DNA of 64,000 nt from Paracoccaceae bacterium (lineage in GTDB: Bacteria > Pseudomonadota > Alphaproteobacteria > Rhodobacterales > Rhodobacteraceae). The translations under genes and the position numbers were made by a program. Under the pieces are notes generated by a model that ran no database searches, had not been told where the DNA came from, and saw nothing but the letters and a program-made list of their open reading frames with translations. How positions within the stretch are numbered: the stretch's first letter is position 1; every line of letters begins with the position of its first letter. The stretch spans positions 3,270,037 through 3,334,036 of the forward strand of contig OY282431.1 of NCBI GenBank assembly GCA_958296035.1, read 5' to 3'. Shown one piece after another: positions 55,637 to 64,000 of this stretch.

Positions 55637-56422
55637 TCAAAACGTTGACGTGACGCCGCCGTCGATGGCCAGTATCTGGCCGGTTATATAGGCTGCATCT
55701 TCCGAAACAAGAAATGCCGCAGGCCCTGCGATGTCGTCGGGCGTTCCGGTCCTGCCCAGCGGGATCTTGCCGTGTTTCAGATAAACAGTTCTGAAATACT
55801 CGGTGGCGTGCTCGTGGGTTCCATCGGGTAGCCGCGCCATGCGCGTGTCTATGAACCCCGGCGAAATCCCGTTGACCGTAATGCCCTTCGGCCCCAGATC
55901 GCAGGCAAGGGCTCGAACCATATTGACGATCCCACCCTTGGCACTCGAATAGGGAATGGATTCAATTGATCCGAACTGTCCCATGATGCTGGCGGTAAAC
56001 AAAATGCGACTGCCGCGTTTCTGGAGTGGCAAGACTGCCAACGTGCAATTCAGTGCGCCGTCGAGATTGACGGCGCACACGTGGCGGAAGTGTTCGATTG
56101 TCAGCTCTTCGAGAGGGCTGATGTCCAGAATGGCCGCGTTGTTCACCAGAATATCAAGATGACCGAACTGTTCCGACAGCCATGTGGCGAGGAACTTGCA
56201 GGACTCCGGATCGGCGACATCCAGCTTGCGGGCATGGATGCGGCCGGAACCACTCCTACCCTCGGTCAGATTTTCCTTCACCCGCTCGGCGACATTGACG
56301 TCAATATCACCGAGAACGACTGTGGCACCTTCCTCAAACAATTGCCTGCCAATGGCGAGTCCTATTCCGCGGGCACCGCCGGTAACCAGAACTACCTGAC
56401 CTTCAAATCGGTGTTGGCTCAT
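55637..56422 (-). CDS. SDR-family oxidoreductase
   Basis: A 261-residue classical [22 protein letters not shown], Ser in LFTASIMGQFGSIESIPY and Tyr-Lys in YSSAK, C-terminal GQILAIDGGVTSTF. Last gene of the GntR/PotABCD-like operon (4-base overlap with the permease). It probably oxidises the imported sugar, sugar acid or a derived intermediate; substrate unknown. Confidence 0.9.
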   Translation of the reverse strand: MSQHRFEGQVVLVTGGARGIGLAIGRQLFEEGATVVLGDIDVNVAERVKENLTEGRSGSGRIHARKLDVADPESCKFLATWLSEQFGHLDILVNNAAILDISPLEELTIEHFRHVCAVNLDGALNCTLAVLPLQKRGSRILFTASIMGQFGSIESIPYSSAKGGIVNMVRALACDLGPKGITVNGISPGFIDTRMARLPDGTHEHATEYFRTVYLKHGKIPLGRTGTPDDIAGPAAFLVSEDAAYITGQILAIDGGVTSTF

Positions 56423-57240
56423 TGACCTGAACTCCTGCTGCTGTGACCTTCCAGACCGGTGGTATTGCGCCAGGTAAGAGCCACCACAATCGTCAGGACA
56501 ATCGAAAACCCGAGCACGAGGGTGACCAGGGCGTTGATCTCGGGCGTGAAGCCAACCCGCATCATCGCATACAGGCGCACCGGCAAGGTTGCCTCGGCAC
56601 CGGTCAGGAACAATGTGATCATGGTTTCGTCGAATGAAAGGGCAAAAGCCAGAAGGCCGGCGGTCAGCAAGGGTGTACGAAGATTGGGTAGAATGATGTA
56701 CCGAAATGTTTGCAGACGGCTTGCGCCAAGGTCATGTGCAGCCTCGACAAGTGTGCCGCTGAGCGCTTTGAGACGGGTGAGAATGATGCGGTAGACGATT
56801 GCCAGGACAAACACCGCATGTCCGACGGTGATCGTGAATAGTCCGCGCGGCACATCCAGCTCCCGGAACATGATGAGCAACGACAATCCGGTTATGATCG
56901 GTGGCAGCAGAAACGGCAGGTAGATGACATACTCGATAGACTTCGACAGGCGCGAAGCCCGCGCCGAATTCACATACAGCGCCACCAGGGTTGCAAAGAC
57001 AGTCGCGCCGGCGACGGCAAGCAGGCCTACTACTAGCGACTTGTAGAGTGCGGCGCCAAGTGCCTCGTTTTCAAACAGGCGAACATACCAGTCGACGGAA
57101 AATGACTGCCAGTTGATGCGTCCGCGGCGCATCGAGAAGAAAGACAGCACAAAGACCAGCAGGATAGGCAGATAGAGAAGCACGAAGACAGCCACAGTCG
57201 TGCTGCCTAACAGAATGTCCCGTAAACGGCCCGGTTTCAT
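56419..57240 (-). CDS. ABC permease, PotC-like
   Basis: A 273-residue permease with six helices; EAA loop EAAHDLGASRLQTFRYIILPNL; end GFSIVLTIVVALTWRNTTG. Polyamine/thiamine/putrescine-type (MOI) family. Overlaps neighbours by 4 bases on both sides. Confidence 0.91.
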   Translation of the reverse strand: MKPGRLRDILLGSTTVAVFVLLYLPILLVFVLSFFSMRRGRINWQSFSVDWYVRLFENEALGAALYKSLVVGLLAVAGATVFATLVALYVNSARASRLSKSIEYVIYLPFLLPPIITGLSLLIMFRELDVPRGLFTITVGHAVFVLAIVYRIILTRLKALSGTLVEAAHDLGASRLQTFRYIILPNLRTPLLTAGLLAFALSFDETMITLFLTGAEATLPVRLYAMMRVGFTPEINALVTLVLGFSIVLTIVVALTWRNTTGLEGHSSRSSGQ

Positions 57241-58097
57241 TTTAGATATCTGGGATTGCCGACTCTGAGCGCCACTGAAATGACAACCAGAGCCACGATC
57301 ATCAAGATTATCGACATTGCTGCACCAAGCGGCCAGTTGTAGGCCAGCCCGAACTGGCTGAAGACCAGCCGTCCATAGGTAAACCCCTGAATCCCCCCGA
57401 CAAGCTCGGGCGCCAGAAAATCACCAGTCGCAAGAACGAATGTGAACATGGCGCCGACCAGAGCACCGGGAAGGCTGAGCGGCAGGACGACGCGAAAGAA
57501 GATATGGCTTTCTCTGGCGCCGAGATCCTTTGCGGCACTCAGTATGGTGTCCGAGATTCTCTCCAACGCAACAAAAATTGGCAAGACCATGAAGGGCAAG
57601 AGGACGACGACGAGAGTCGTGCGAACTGCAGTCAGATTGAAGAGTAGCACGGTTAGGGGCTCATCGGTTACGCCCAGCATTATCAAAGCCCTGTTGAGCA
57701 GGCCGTTGGTGCCAAGAATGCCCCGCATGGCGTAGATCTTTATGATGTAGCTCATCAGGAGCGGTATGGCCAAGCCGACGATCAGGATGCTTTGCCACAG
57801 GCGCGAACGAAGCCAGATGAAGTAGGCAACAGCATATCCCAGCACCAGATTTGTTGCCGCCACCTCGAAGGCCAGACGCAGGGTACGGAAGAATGTGGTC
57901 AGGTATGAAGAATTGGCCGCGATATCGGCAAAATTGGCCAGTGTCAGTTCGTAAACAATGTCATTGGCCTCAACCGAAAAGAAACCGTAGACCAGGAAAC
58001 TGGCAAGGGGCCCCAGTATTAGCAGAACGGCTACAGCCCACAAGGCGAGACCCGCGACCGAGCCTCTCATCGGTTGCCAGAGCTCTTCACGAACCAT
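57237..58097 (-). CDS. ABC permease, PotB-like
   Basis: A 286-residue permease. ATG 58097 (MVREELWQPMRG) is chosen because it lies just before the first helix and overlaps the ATPase stop by 11 bases; the frame continues to 58187. Membrane helices from residue about 15; EAA loop SAAKDLGARESHIFFRVVLPLSLPG. Confidence 0.9.
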   Translation of the reverse strand: MVREELWQPMRGSVAGLALWAVAVLLILGPLASFLVYGFFSVEANDIVYELTLANFADIAANSSYLTTFFRTLRLAFEVAATNLVLGYAVAYFIWLRSRLWQSILIVGLAIPLLMSYIIKIYAMRGILGTNGLLNRALIMLGVTDEPLTVLLFNLTAVRTTLVVVLLPFMVLPIFVALERISDTILSAAKDLGARESHIFFRVVLPLSLPGALVGAMFTFVLATGDFLAPELVGGIQGFTYGRLVFSQFGLAYNWPLGAAMSIILMIVALVVISVALRVGNPRYLK

Positions 58098-59232
58098 GCT
58101 CCGCTGCCGGGACCAGCGAGCATTGGTCCTTGTCGAAACCAACCCGGATTTGCGAGCCAACGGCTGGCGGCCGGGCTCCCGAGGCACTCTTCGACTTCAT
58201 TGTAATAATGTCCGGCAAGGAGGCATGCCGTAGCCTGGTTACTGTTTCGGAACCGACAAAATTGACTGCCACGACCTCGAAATCAATGATATTCGAGTGG
58301 TCATCGCCAGCGGCAACGAAAGCTTCAGGTCGCACCGTAAGCACCAGGCCCTGGGTCCGGTCCGGAATATCGCATTGTACTTCAAACTGCCCCACGGGTG
58401 TTGAAATCCTGGCGAAGCGGCCAGCATGCTCGGTCACCCGGCAAGGCTCGATAAGATTGCTGTCGCCGAAGAACGATGCCACAAACCTGTTGGCCGGCCG
58501 GTAATAGAGCTGGCGCGGTTCACCAATCTGCATGATCGCACCTGTGTTCAGGACGCAGATACGATCCGACATTGTGATGGCCTCGGATTGGTCATGGGTT
58601 ACGAACAGGAAGGTAATTCCGCTTTTTCGCTGGACCGACTTGAGAAAGGATTGCATCTGCTGACGCATGGTGGCGTCGAGAGCAGCAAGCGGCTCATCCA
58701 GCAGAATGAGCCTCGGCTGACAGATCATGGCACGGGCCAGAGCGGTTCTCTGCTGCTGTCCGCCACTCAATTGCGCCGGATAACGATTGCCCAACTGCAG
58801 CAGACCCACGATCTCCAGCACGCGATCGACATCTTCCTCAATCTGATTCCGCTTGACGCCACGCACTTTCAGGCCGAAGCTGACGTTTCCGCGCACGGTC
58901 ATATGAGGAAACAGCGCGTAATCCTGAAAGACCGTGTTGAACGGTCGGGCGTTGATCGGTGTATTGAGGATATCGTGACCTTCGAATTCGATACGCCCGG
59001 CGCTGGGCACCTGAAAGCCTGCTATGACCCTGAGCAGGGTTGTCTTGCCGGACCCGGACGGGCCGACGATGGTCAGAAACTCGCCATCAAGGACATCCAG
59101 GTCGATTGGCTGCAGCGCGGTTTCACTTCCAAACCGGACTTCAAGGCTGCGAATTTGCAGAAGTGGTGCGCGCGCCTGTCCGGTCCCTGACAGCGCGTCG
59201 CTGTCAGTTCTCACTGTATCTTGCGACGGCAT
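58087..59232 (-). CDS. ABC transporter ATPase, PotA-like
   Basis: A 381-residue ATPase. Walker A GPSGSGKTT, Q-loop VFQDYALFPHMTV, signature LSGGQQQRTALARAMICQP, Walker B LILLDEPLAALDA, H-loop VTHDQSEAI; C-terminal TOBE domain from about residue 285. The ATG at 59232 overlaps the enolase gene by 29 bases; an in-frame GTG at 59214 shortens the overlap to 11. Confidence 0.92.
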   Translation of the reverse strand: MPSQDTVRTDSDALSGTGQARAPLLQIRSLEVRFGSETALQPIDLDVLDGEFLTIVGPSGSGKTTLLRVIAGFQVPSAGRIEFEGHDILNTPINARPFNTVFQDYALFPHMTVRGNVSFGLKVRGVKRNQIEEDVDRVLEIVGLLQLGNRYPAQLSGGQQQRTALARAMICQPRLILLDEPLAALDATMRQQMQSFLKSVQRKSGITFLFVTHDQSEAITMSDRICVLNTGAIMQIGEPRQLYYRPANRFVASFFGDSNLIEPCRVTEHAGRFARISTPVGQFEVQCDIPDRTQGLVLTVRPEAFVAAGDDHSNIIDFEVVAVNFVGSETVTRLRHASLPDIITMKSKSASGARPPAVGSQIRVGFDKDQCSLVPAAEHGS

Positions 59233-60373
59233 CCCAATTGATCTCTATGCCCAGTCCAGGTCGGGTGGGAGGTACGATCTCGCCATCGACAAATTGCAGA
59301 TCTTCCTTTGCCAGCTCGCGCCGCAATTTCTCGACACAAAGTTGTGGAGGAAGATACTCAATATACTGAATCTCGGGTCGGGTGAACGCCAGATGGGCAG
59401 TCGCGGATATCGACACGCCTGTCTTCCAGCAATGGGGAACCACAGGCAATTGCCGCTCGGCCGCCAGCTCGCACACGGCGCGGGCCTCGGACAGTCCGCC
59501 CACGCGTCCGATGTCAGGCTGTATCACCCCAATCTTGCCGCGCTCGATCAACTCGATGAATTCCCAGCGCGTGGACAACCATTCGCCGGATGCGATCGGG
59601 ATCGACAGGAGGTCCGCCAGTTTAGCGTGTTCATCAAGAAAATCCGGCCAGATCGGTGTCTCCAGGAAGTAGAGATCAAATTCCTCCCAGTCCCTGGCAA
59701 CCGAATATGCCGTGTCGGCATCGCGCCACAGGTACTGGACGTCGATCATCAGCACGATATCGGGACCGATAGTCTTGCGAACGGCAGCCACCAATTCGGT
59801 GTGCCGGTCATAGCTTTCATTCATGCCGTCATGTGCATAGGGACCTGCCATTGTGCATTCTGCCTTGACTGCCCGGAAGCCGAGGTCCTTTGCTTTTTCG
59901 GCATCCTTGCAAATGGCATCCCGATAGGTTTCGAAGGTCTTTCCGGCTGGCTGCAGAGAAGCGTAGGGGACGACCGGCGTCTGGCGAGGCGTTCCCAGCA
60001 GCTTCCACAAGGGCTCCCCAGCGACCTTGGCCCGAATGTCCCACAGCGCCATGTCGACGGCGCCCAGCGCATGGACCCCGGCCCCGCGGCGACCATTCAT
60101 GGCCGTCATCGTGTAGAGACGGTGCCAAACGGTCTCGATGTCGAGAGGGTCCATGCCGATCAACAGTTCACGCATGCTCAAACCCATTGTATGGGTGCCA
60201 GGTGCCTCGATGCAGGCACGCCCGATATAGGGGTTGAGATCACTCTCACCAAAGCCTCGCAAGCCCTCATCGGTCGAAATGACCACAAGCAGGCTGTCCT
60301 GGGCCGAAGATGTCAGCCCGGGGTCGAAATCATCGGCGACAAGCACGTGGCATTTTATGTCGGATATTTTCAT
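59204..60373 (-). CDS. Mandelate racemase/muconate lactonizing enzyme family (enolase superfamily) dehydratase
   Basis: A 389-residue enolase-superfamily enzyme from ATG 60373 (MKISDIKCHVLV). Metal ligands: Asp in VLMIDVQYLW, Glu in YFLETPI, Glu in ASGEWLST. Acid/base residues: Asp in QPDIGRVGG and His in VPHCWK. The lysine motif reads AVKAEC, so the second Lys of the usual K-x-K is Glu. Such enzymes dehydrate or racemise sugar acids. In an operon with a PotABCD-type importer and an SDR, and opposite an SMP-30 lactonase, a sugar-acid dehydratase is likely. Confidence 0.86.
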   Translation of the reverse strand: MKISDIKCHVLVADDFDPGLTSSAQDSLLVVISTDEGLRGFGESDLNPYIGRACIEAPGTHTMGLSMRELLIGMDPLDIETVWHRLYTMTAMNGRRGAGVHALGAVDMALWDIRAKVAGEPLWKLLGTPRQTPVVPYASLQPAGKTFETYRDAICKDAEKAKDLGFRAVKAECTMAGPYAHDGMNESYDRHTELVAAVRKTIGPDIVLMIDVQYLWRDADTAYSVARDWEEFDLYFLETPIWPDFLDEHAKLADLLSIPIASGEWLSTRWEFIELIERGKIGVIQPDIGRVGGLSEARAVCELAAERQLPVVPHCWKTGVSISATAHLAFTRPEIQYIEYLPPQLCVEKLRRELAKEDLQFVDGEIVPPTRPGLGIEINWDAVARYSEN

Positions 60374-60467
60374 GCTCTGCTCGTCTGTCGATGGGGTTGG
60401 ACCCGAATGTTCCGAAAAATTGAACGGCAGCACACCGTCAGGTGTCTGCCGCCCATAAGGCCATATT

Positions 60468-61472
60468 CTATTGAGCGGCCTTGACTTCGTTCCAGACCTG
60501 TACCCGCATGTCGAAATCCTCGGCCGGACGGAGCCAGATCAGGCTGTCTGCGTAGTCAAGCCCCGGGCTTTCTGCGGTCGTGTTTCCGTATCCCATCTTT
60601 TCGGTCATGACCGGGCCGGTCGACTCGTTCAGATAGTGATTCATCCACTTATGCGTACAGTCCTTGTCCTTGACACCTACCGACATTGCCCAGGTGTCCA
60701 GCCATCCAATACCGCCTTCACTGGGGATCGAATAGACGACATCGTAACCGCGTTCTGCAAGTGCAACTGCCTGAAACTCACCCATGGAGAACATCAGCGT
60801 TGCCTCGCTCTGATCCCAGATATTCACGCCTCCTTCAAAACCAGCGTAATAGCTGATCAGGTACTGTTTCTGTTCGATGAGCTTCTGCTTGACTGCCTCG
60901 AAATCCGCTTCACTGAGATTGAACGGATCTTCTATACCGAGAATAATTGCGGCGTTTGTGACGTTGTTGTTGGCGTCATCCAGAGCCAGCACGTGACCGG
61001 CGTTTTCAGGACTCCAGAGTGCTTCCCAGCTGTCAACGCCATCGGGAAACGCTTCCTTGTCATAGATCAATCCCAATGATCCCCAGGCAATAGGCACACC
61101 GTATGTTTCGCCATCGCTCATCACTTCCGCTACAGACTGGAATGCCGGCAACAGATTTGCCGTGTTTGGCACCCGGGTCAGATCGATGGGAAGAATCAGG
61201 TCTTGTTCCCAATAGCGCCCGAAAATTGAGGTATCGATTGATATCAGGTCATAGTCGGCACCCTTGCTGGCTGCCATCTTAGAAAACATTTCGTCGACTG
61301 ATCCGGTGTAGGCAACTTTAACCTTGCATCCGGTTTCGGCCTCGAACGGCTCCACCCACTCGGGTTCGGCATAGCCTTCGAAGCTGAAAAGCCGCACTTC
61401 CTGTGCCAACAATTGTGTGCCACTGACCAACAGCAGCGCTATTGCAAAAAGATGTCCTGTCATTCGTATCAT
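60468..61472 (-). CDS. Extracellular binding protein, PotD/SBP family (spermidine/putrescine-like fold)
   Basis: A 334-residue receptor with signal peptide (MIRMTGHLFAIALLLVSG, cut after LLA). Mature QEVRLFSFEGYAEPEWVEPFE, ADYDLISIDTSIFGRYW, YGVPIAWGSLGLIYDKEAFP and GWLDTWAMSVGVKDKD are typical of PotD-like and related MOI-family receptors. Ligand probably not a polyamine, given the neighbouring enolase and SDR. Begins 11 bases after the GntR stop. Confidence 0.9.
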   Translation of the reverse strand: MIRMTGHLFAIALLLVSGTQLLAQEVRLFSFEGYAEPEWVEPFEAETGCKVKVAYTGSVDEMFSKMAASKGADYDLISIDTSIFGRYWEQDLILPIDLTRVPNTANLLPAFQSVAEVMSDGETYGVPIAWGSLGLIYDKEAFPDGVDSWEALWSPENAGHVLALDDANNNVTNAAIILGIEDPFNLSEADFEAVKQKLIEQKQYLISYYAGFEGGVNIWDQSEATLMFSMGEFQAVALAERGYDVVYSIPSEGGIGWLDTWAMSVGVKDKDCTHKWMNHYLNESTGPVMTEKMGYGNTTAESPGLDYADSLIWLRPAEDFDMRVQVWNEVKAAQ

Positions 61473-61483
61473 GGTCCTACTCC

Positions 61484-62200
61484 CTATCCTCTTGTGTCCT
61501 TGGTTGTACCGTTCTGCGCCGCACCCAACAGCGAACGCTGGCCGGCAATGTGGTCTTTAAGGATTTCGTCCAGTTCGTCTGCCTCACCCTCGACCAGCAA
61601 ATGGCGAAGTTCTTCATGCTGTCGGACGACGGAAGCCAGTTCTGGGTTATAGAAATGCTCCAGGCCAAAAATGATCATGACATGATTTGAGAGGCCCTCC
61701 CAAATCTGCATTCCGATGCGGTTGTCTGCAATCACAATCGCCTGACGATGAAAGGCGATATCCGAGCGACGCATGGCGGCACCATCGTCGCGGACAGCAG
61801 CCTCGCGCATCTTGACAAGTTCGTCGTCCATTCCCTTCGCCAGCTCTGGCTGTTTCTGGAGACGCTTTATGGCCGCTCCCATCATCAGGGATTCCAGCGC
61901 GATGCGTATGCTGGTGACCTCGCGCACGTGCTTGACGTCAAATTGTGCTATCTTCCAGCCTCGGCCGGGCGCATCTTCAAGAACGCCAAGAAGTGACAGT
62001 TCTCTAAGCGCCTCGCGCACCGGCACCCTGCTAACGCCCAGTTCGGCGGCAAGTCGCTGTTCAATCAGTCGAAAGTTGGGTGGCAGGGCTCCTTTTGCAA
62101 TTGCCTTTACCAGTTGGTCAACGACATCGTCGGCAATAGACTTGCGACGGATTGGCTGTACAAAGTCTCGTAGTCTGATTCTTGCTGCCATGCAGAGCAT
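61484..62200 (-). CDS. GntR/FadR-family (FCD) transcriptional regulator
   Basis: A 238-residue regulator. Winged helix: SIADDVVDQLVKAI, LAAELGVSRVPVREALRELSLLGVL. FCD domain: RRSDIAFHRQAIVIADN and VRQHEELRHLLVEGEADEL with the metal-ligand Asp and His residues. First gene of the minus operon; a second ATG at 62191 is possible. It likely controls both its operon and the divergent SMP-30 gene. Confidence 0.91.
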   Translation of the reverse strand: MLCMAARIRLRDFVQPIRRKSIADDVVDQLVKAIAKGALPPNFRLIEQRLAAELGVSRVPVREALRELSLLGVLEDAPGRGWKIAQFDVKHVREVTSIRIALESLMMGAAIKRLQKQPELAKGMDDELVKMREAAVRDDGAAMRRSDIAFHRQAIVIADNRIGMQIWEGLSNHVMIIFGLEHFYNPELASVVRQHEELRHLLVEGEADELDEILKDHIAGQRSLLGAAQNGTTKDTRG

Positions 62201-62263
62201 TGTATGGCAGTGTATACAGTATGTAAACTAGTGGTATTTTGTATTCCGATTGAGATTCAGGCG
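62201..62263. promoter_or_regulatory. Divergent operator region, GntR/SMP-30
   Basis: 63-base divergent spacer containing palindrome TGTATACA at 62211-62218 next to AGTATGTAAAC. FCD-type GntR sites are often short palindromes of this sort, so autoregulation and control of the lactonase gene are plausible. Confidence 0.45.
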
Positions 62264-63136
62264 ATGCGACTTGATCACCTACACGAAAACCTTGGTGTCG
62301 CCATGCTGGCGGAGTCGCCGCTCTGGCTAGATGACCTGCAGGAATTCCTGTGGCTGGATTTGCTGGGGAGGTGCGTCCACCGCCTTGATCCCACAACCGG
62401 CTGTATGCGGACAATTGTTTCCGCATTCGAAGAGAATCTTGCCTGTGCAGTCAAGTGTACCAACGGCAGGGTTCTGCTTGTCTCGGCCTCCGCCTTCTGG
62501 TTTCTTGACCCTGGCAGCGGGAAGGTCACCAGTGCCGGCACCCCCTTGCGTCCCCGTTCCGGCACCTGCTTTAATGATGGCAAGGTTGCGCCGGATGGTG
62601 CCCTCTGGATTGGATCCTCGGATATTGACGAAGTCGAGCCCCTTGGATCACTGTTTCGAATCAAGGATGGCCACTTGTCGACCGTCGATCATGGCTTTGC
62701 TGTTGCCAACGGTCCGGCTTTTTCTCCCGACGGGCGATTTGCGTATTTCGCCGACACTTTGGCGGGAAATTTGCTCCGGTATGGTCTCGACGCGTCCGGC
62801 GAGCCTGACAGCAGAGTGCATTTTGCTTCCGTCCCGCCAGAGGACGGATATCCTGATGGCCTCACAGTTGACGCAACTGGCCGAATTTTCAGCGCCCACT
62901 GGCAAGGATCGCGAATTACGGTCTACAGCAACAACGGGCAAGTCCTGGATCAGATTCGCTTCGGTCTCGACAACATCACCTCCTGTGCATTTGGTGGCAA
63001 AGCCCATGACTTGCTGATCGTCTCGGCAGCAGGACGGGAAACAGGGGACTCTCCTCATCTGCTGACGAAGGAGGGCGGCGTCTACCTGCTGGCATGCGGT
63101 AGCAAGGGGATTTCCGAACCCGTTTTTCGGGTTTGA
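62264..63136 (+). CDS. SMP-30/gluconolactonase/LRE family lactonase
   Basis: A 290-residue six-bladed propeller. The start is ATG 62264; the frame runs back to 62204 into the regulatory region. Metal ligands: Glu in MLAESPLWLD, Asn in GTCFNDGKVAPDG, Asn in AVANGPAFSPDG, Asp in YPDGLTVDATG. Hydrolyses sugar lactones to sugar acids. Divergent from the GntR operon with its enolase, giving a lactone, acid, dehydratase order. Confidence 0.9.
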   Translation: MRLDHLHENLGVAMLAESPLWLDDLQEFLWLDLLGRCVHRLDPTTGCMRTIVSAFEENLACAVKCTNGRVLLVSASAFWFLDPGSGKVTSAGTPLRPRSGTCFNDGKVAPDGALWIGSSDIDEVEPLGSLFRIKDGHLSTVDHGFAVANGPAFSPDGRFAYFADTLAGNLLRYGLDASGEPDSRVHFASVPPEDGYPDGLTVDATGRIFSAHWQGSRITVYSNNGQVLDQIRFGLDNITSCAFGGKAHDLLIVSAAGRETGDSPHLLTKEGGVYLLACGSKGISEPVFRV

Positions 63137-63600
63137 GCGAGCAGCAATTCTATGGCGTTGGGGGACACACCATGCCGAGCGGGTCTTGAGCGTCGCAATT
63201 GCTGTCGGTCAGCCATGGGGGCGGCTGGATGAAGTCCTGTATCGGGGGATGGCTCTGCTGCCACGCAGATAGTAATCCCGCGACCTTTCCGAGATCGGGA
63301 ATCCCGGCAGAATGGTATGTCTTGCATGCTTGGCAATGGCATGGGGCAACGTGGTCAAGCTGTCGAAGGCGCTACCGGAAGCCGGGTCAAAGTCGGCCCA
63401 CGGTGTTGGTCAAATGTGCATGAAAACGGTTTTCGTCATGAAAGAAACGACCGGCTTTCAACCACCGGGAAATCCTGCTGGCACAGGAAAACCAACTGTG
63501 TTAGGTTGTTCGTGCGGCCATGCCGCACGTGACGTTGATGCCCCAAGGGTAGTTCGGCGCGCGCACTTATCGTTACAAAAATCAATTATGGAAATATAGG
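63137..63600. other. Gene-free stretch before the taurine-type binding protein
   Basis: 464 bases, no gene recognised. GGAAATATAGG directly precedes the next start codon. No promoter placed. Confidence 0.45.
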
Positions 63601-64000
63601 ATGAAACTTTTCAGGTTCGCTTTGGGGCTTGTGGCAACCGCTGCAACCTTCGTCATGGGTGTAGCAGCTCCGGCCCAAAGCCAGATGGACGAAATTACCG
63701 TCGCCTACTTCCTGGAGTGGCCGATGCCATTCCAGTATGCAAAGGTTAATGGAACCTATGATGAAGAACTTGGTGTCACCGTCAAGTGGGTCAGTTTTGA
63801 CACAGGCACCGCCATGTCGGCTGCGATGGCTTCGGGAGATGTTCATATCGCAGTGAGCCAGGGGGTGCCGCCATTTGTAGTTGCGACCTCGGCTGGACAA
63901 GATATTCAAATCGTAGATGTGGCGGTCTCCTACTCGGACAACGACAACTGCGTGGTTGCCGAAGCATTGGAAATAGACGCCGATTCCGCGTTGGAACTTG
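63601..64000 (+). CDS. Taurine/sulfonate/nitrate-type ABC binding protein, C-terminus beyond window
   Basis: First 133 codons of a TauA/SsuA/NrtA-family (SBP family 9-like) receptor. Signal peptide MKLFRFALGLVATAATFVMG cut after AQS or AAP. Mature DEITVAYFLEWPMPFQYAK, ELGVTVKWVSFDTGTAMSAAMASGDVHIAVS and SYSDNDNCVVAE are the N-terminal lobe and ligand-contact regions. Ligand is likely taurine or a related sulfonate or amine; permease and ATPase genes should follow outside the window. Confidence 0.9.
   Translation, partial: MKLFRFALGLVATAATFVMGVAAPAQSQMDEITVAYFLEWPMPFQYAKVNGTYDEELGVTVKWVSFDTGTAMSAAMASGDVHIAVSQGVPPFVVATSAGQDIQIVDVAVSYSDNDNCVVAEALEIDADSALEL

Noticed and set aside
55323-55640. 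105-codon open frame on minus following the SDR
   Set aside because: Start overlaps the SDR stop, but sequence is low in coding signal and matches nothing known.
59024-60484. 486-codon open frame on plus
   Set aside because: Antisense shadow of the enolase-superfamily gene, whose catalytic residues are all present on minus.
1-64000. CRISPR arrays, rRNA and tRNA genes
   Set aside because: No regularly spaced direct repeats and no recognisable rRNA or tRNA sequence were seen.

Overview
The window reads as a free-living-type alphaproteobacterium (order uncertain; the gene families look most like Hyphomicrobiales or relatives). It is GC-rich and unusually dense in ABC transporters and in dehydrogenases for polyols, uronates and amino compounds. 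It also holds at least seven broken genes and several long gene-free gaps. That decay could mean ongoing genome erosion, for example a lifestyle change or early host association, but one window cannot settle it. No rRNA, tRNA or CRISPR array was recognised.

Layout. (A) 1-9650, minus strand: one tightly packed operon for a branched-chain-amino-acid-type ABC transporter (binding protein, two permeases, LivG ATPase). Its second ATPase is fused to a Tm-1-like/UPF0261 domain. A PEP-hydrolase-like TIM barrel and a flotillin/SPFH protein with about 38 uninterrupted 11-residue repeats follow. (B) 9.7-12.7 kb: relics of GPP34, PIN-domain and ankyrin genes around an intact msrA. (C) 12.7-17.1 kb: an MFS transporter, rpsD (ribosomal protein S4) with hairpins in its leader, and a PQQ-dependent dehydrogenase broken by a frameshift and lacking a start codon. 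(D) 17.5-30.1 kb: GntR regulator, amidase, two EhuC/EhuD-like permeases, a choline-sulfatase-type enzyme, an EhuB-like binding protein and an M24 peptidase-fold enzyme on the minus strand. Divergent from them are an aminotransferase, a DoeB-like deacylase and a GMC oxidoreductase. This looks like an osmolyte or amino-compound scavenging island with no ATPase of its own. (E) 30.9-34.5 kb: DMT exporter, a HigBA-type toxin-antitoxin pair and a wrecked AAA ATPase. (F) 35.5-39.3 kb: uronate dehydrogenase, a DAO-type FAD enzyme and a second GMC oxidoreductase. (G) 39.7-43.7 kb: IS66 remnants, a truncated serine recombinase, and a module of an ATPase plus two small ORFs divergent from an HTH regulator. 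(H) 43.8-55 kb: a polyol regulon with PF08013 (GatZ/KbaZ-like) protein, PfkB kinase, LacI regulator, CUT1-type ABC transporter and three different dehydrogenases. It resembles the altritol/galactitol/sorbitol gene sets of Agrobacterium and Rhizobium. (I) 55.6-63.1 kb: a GntR-controlled PotABCD-type transporter with a mandelate-racemase-family enolase and an SDR, divergent from an SMP-30 lactonase, suggesting sugar-acid catabolism. (J) from 63.6 kb: the start of a taurine/nitrate-type binding protein that runs off the window.

The best candidates for undescribed biology are the Tm-1-half/transporter/flotillin operon in A, the ATPase/HTH module in G, and the osmolyte-like pathway in D.
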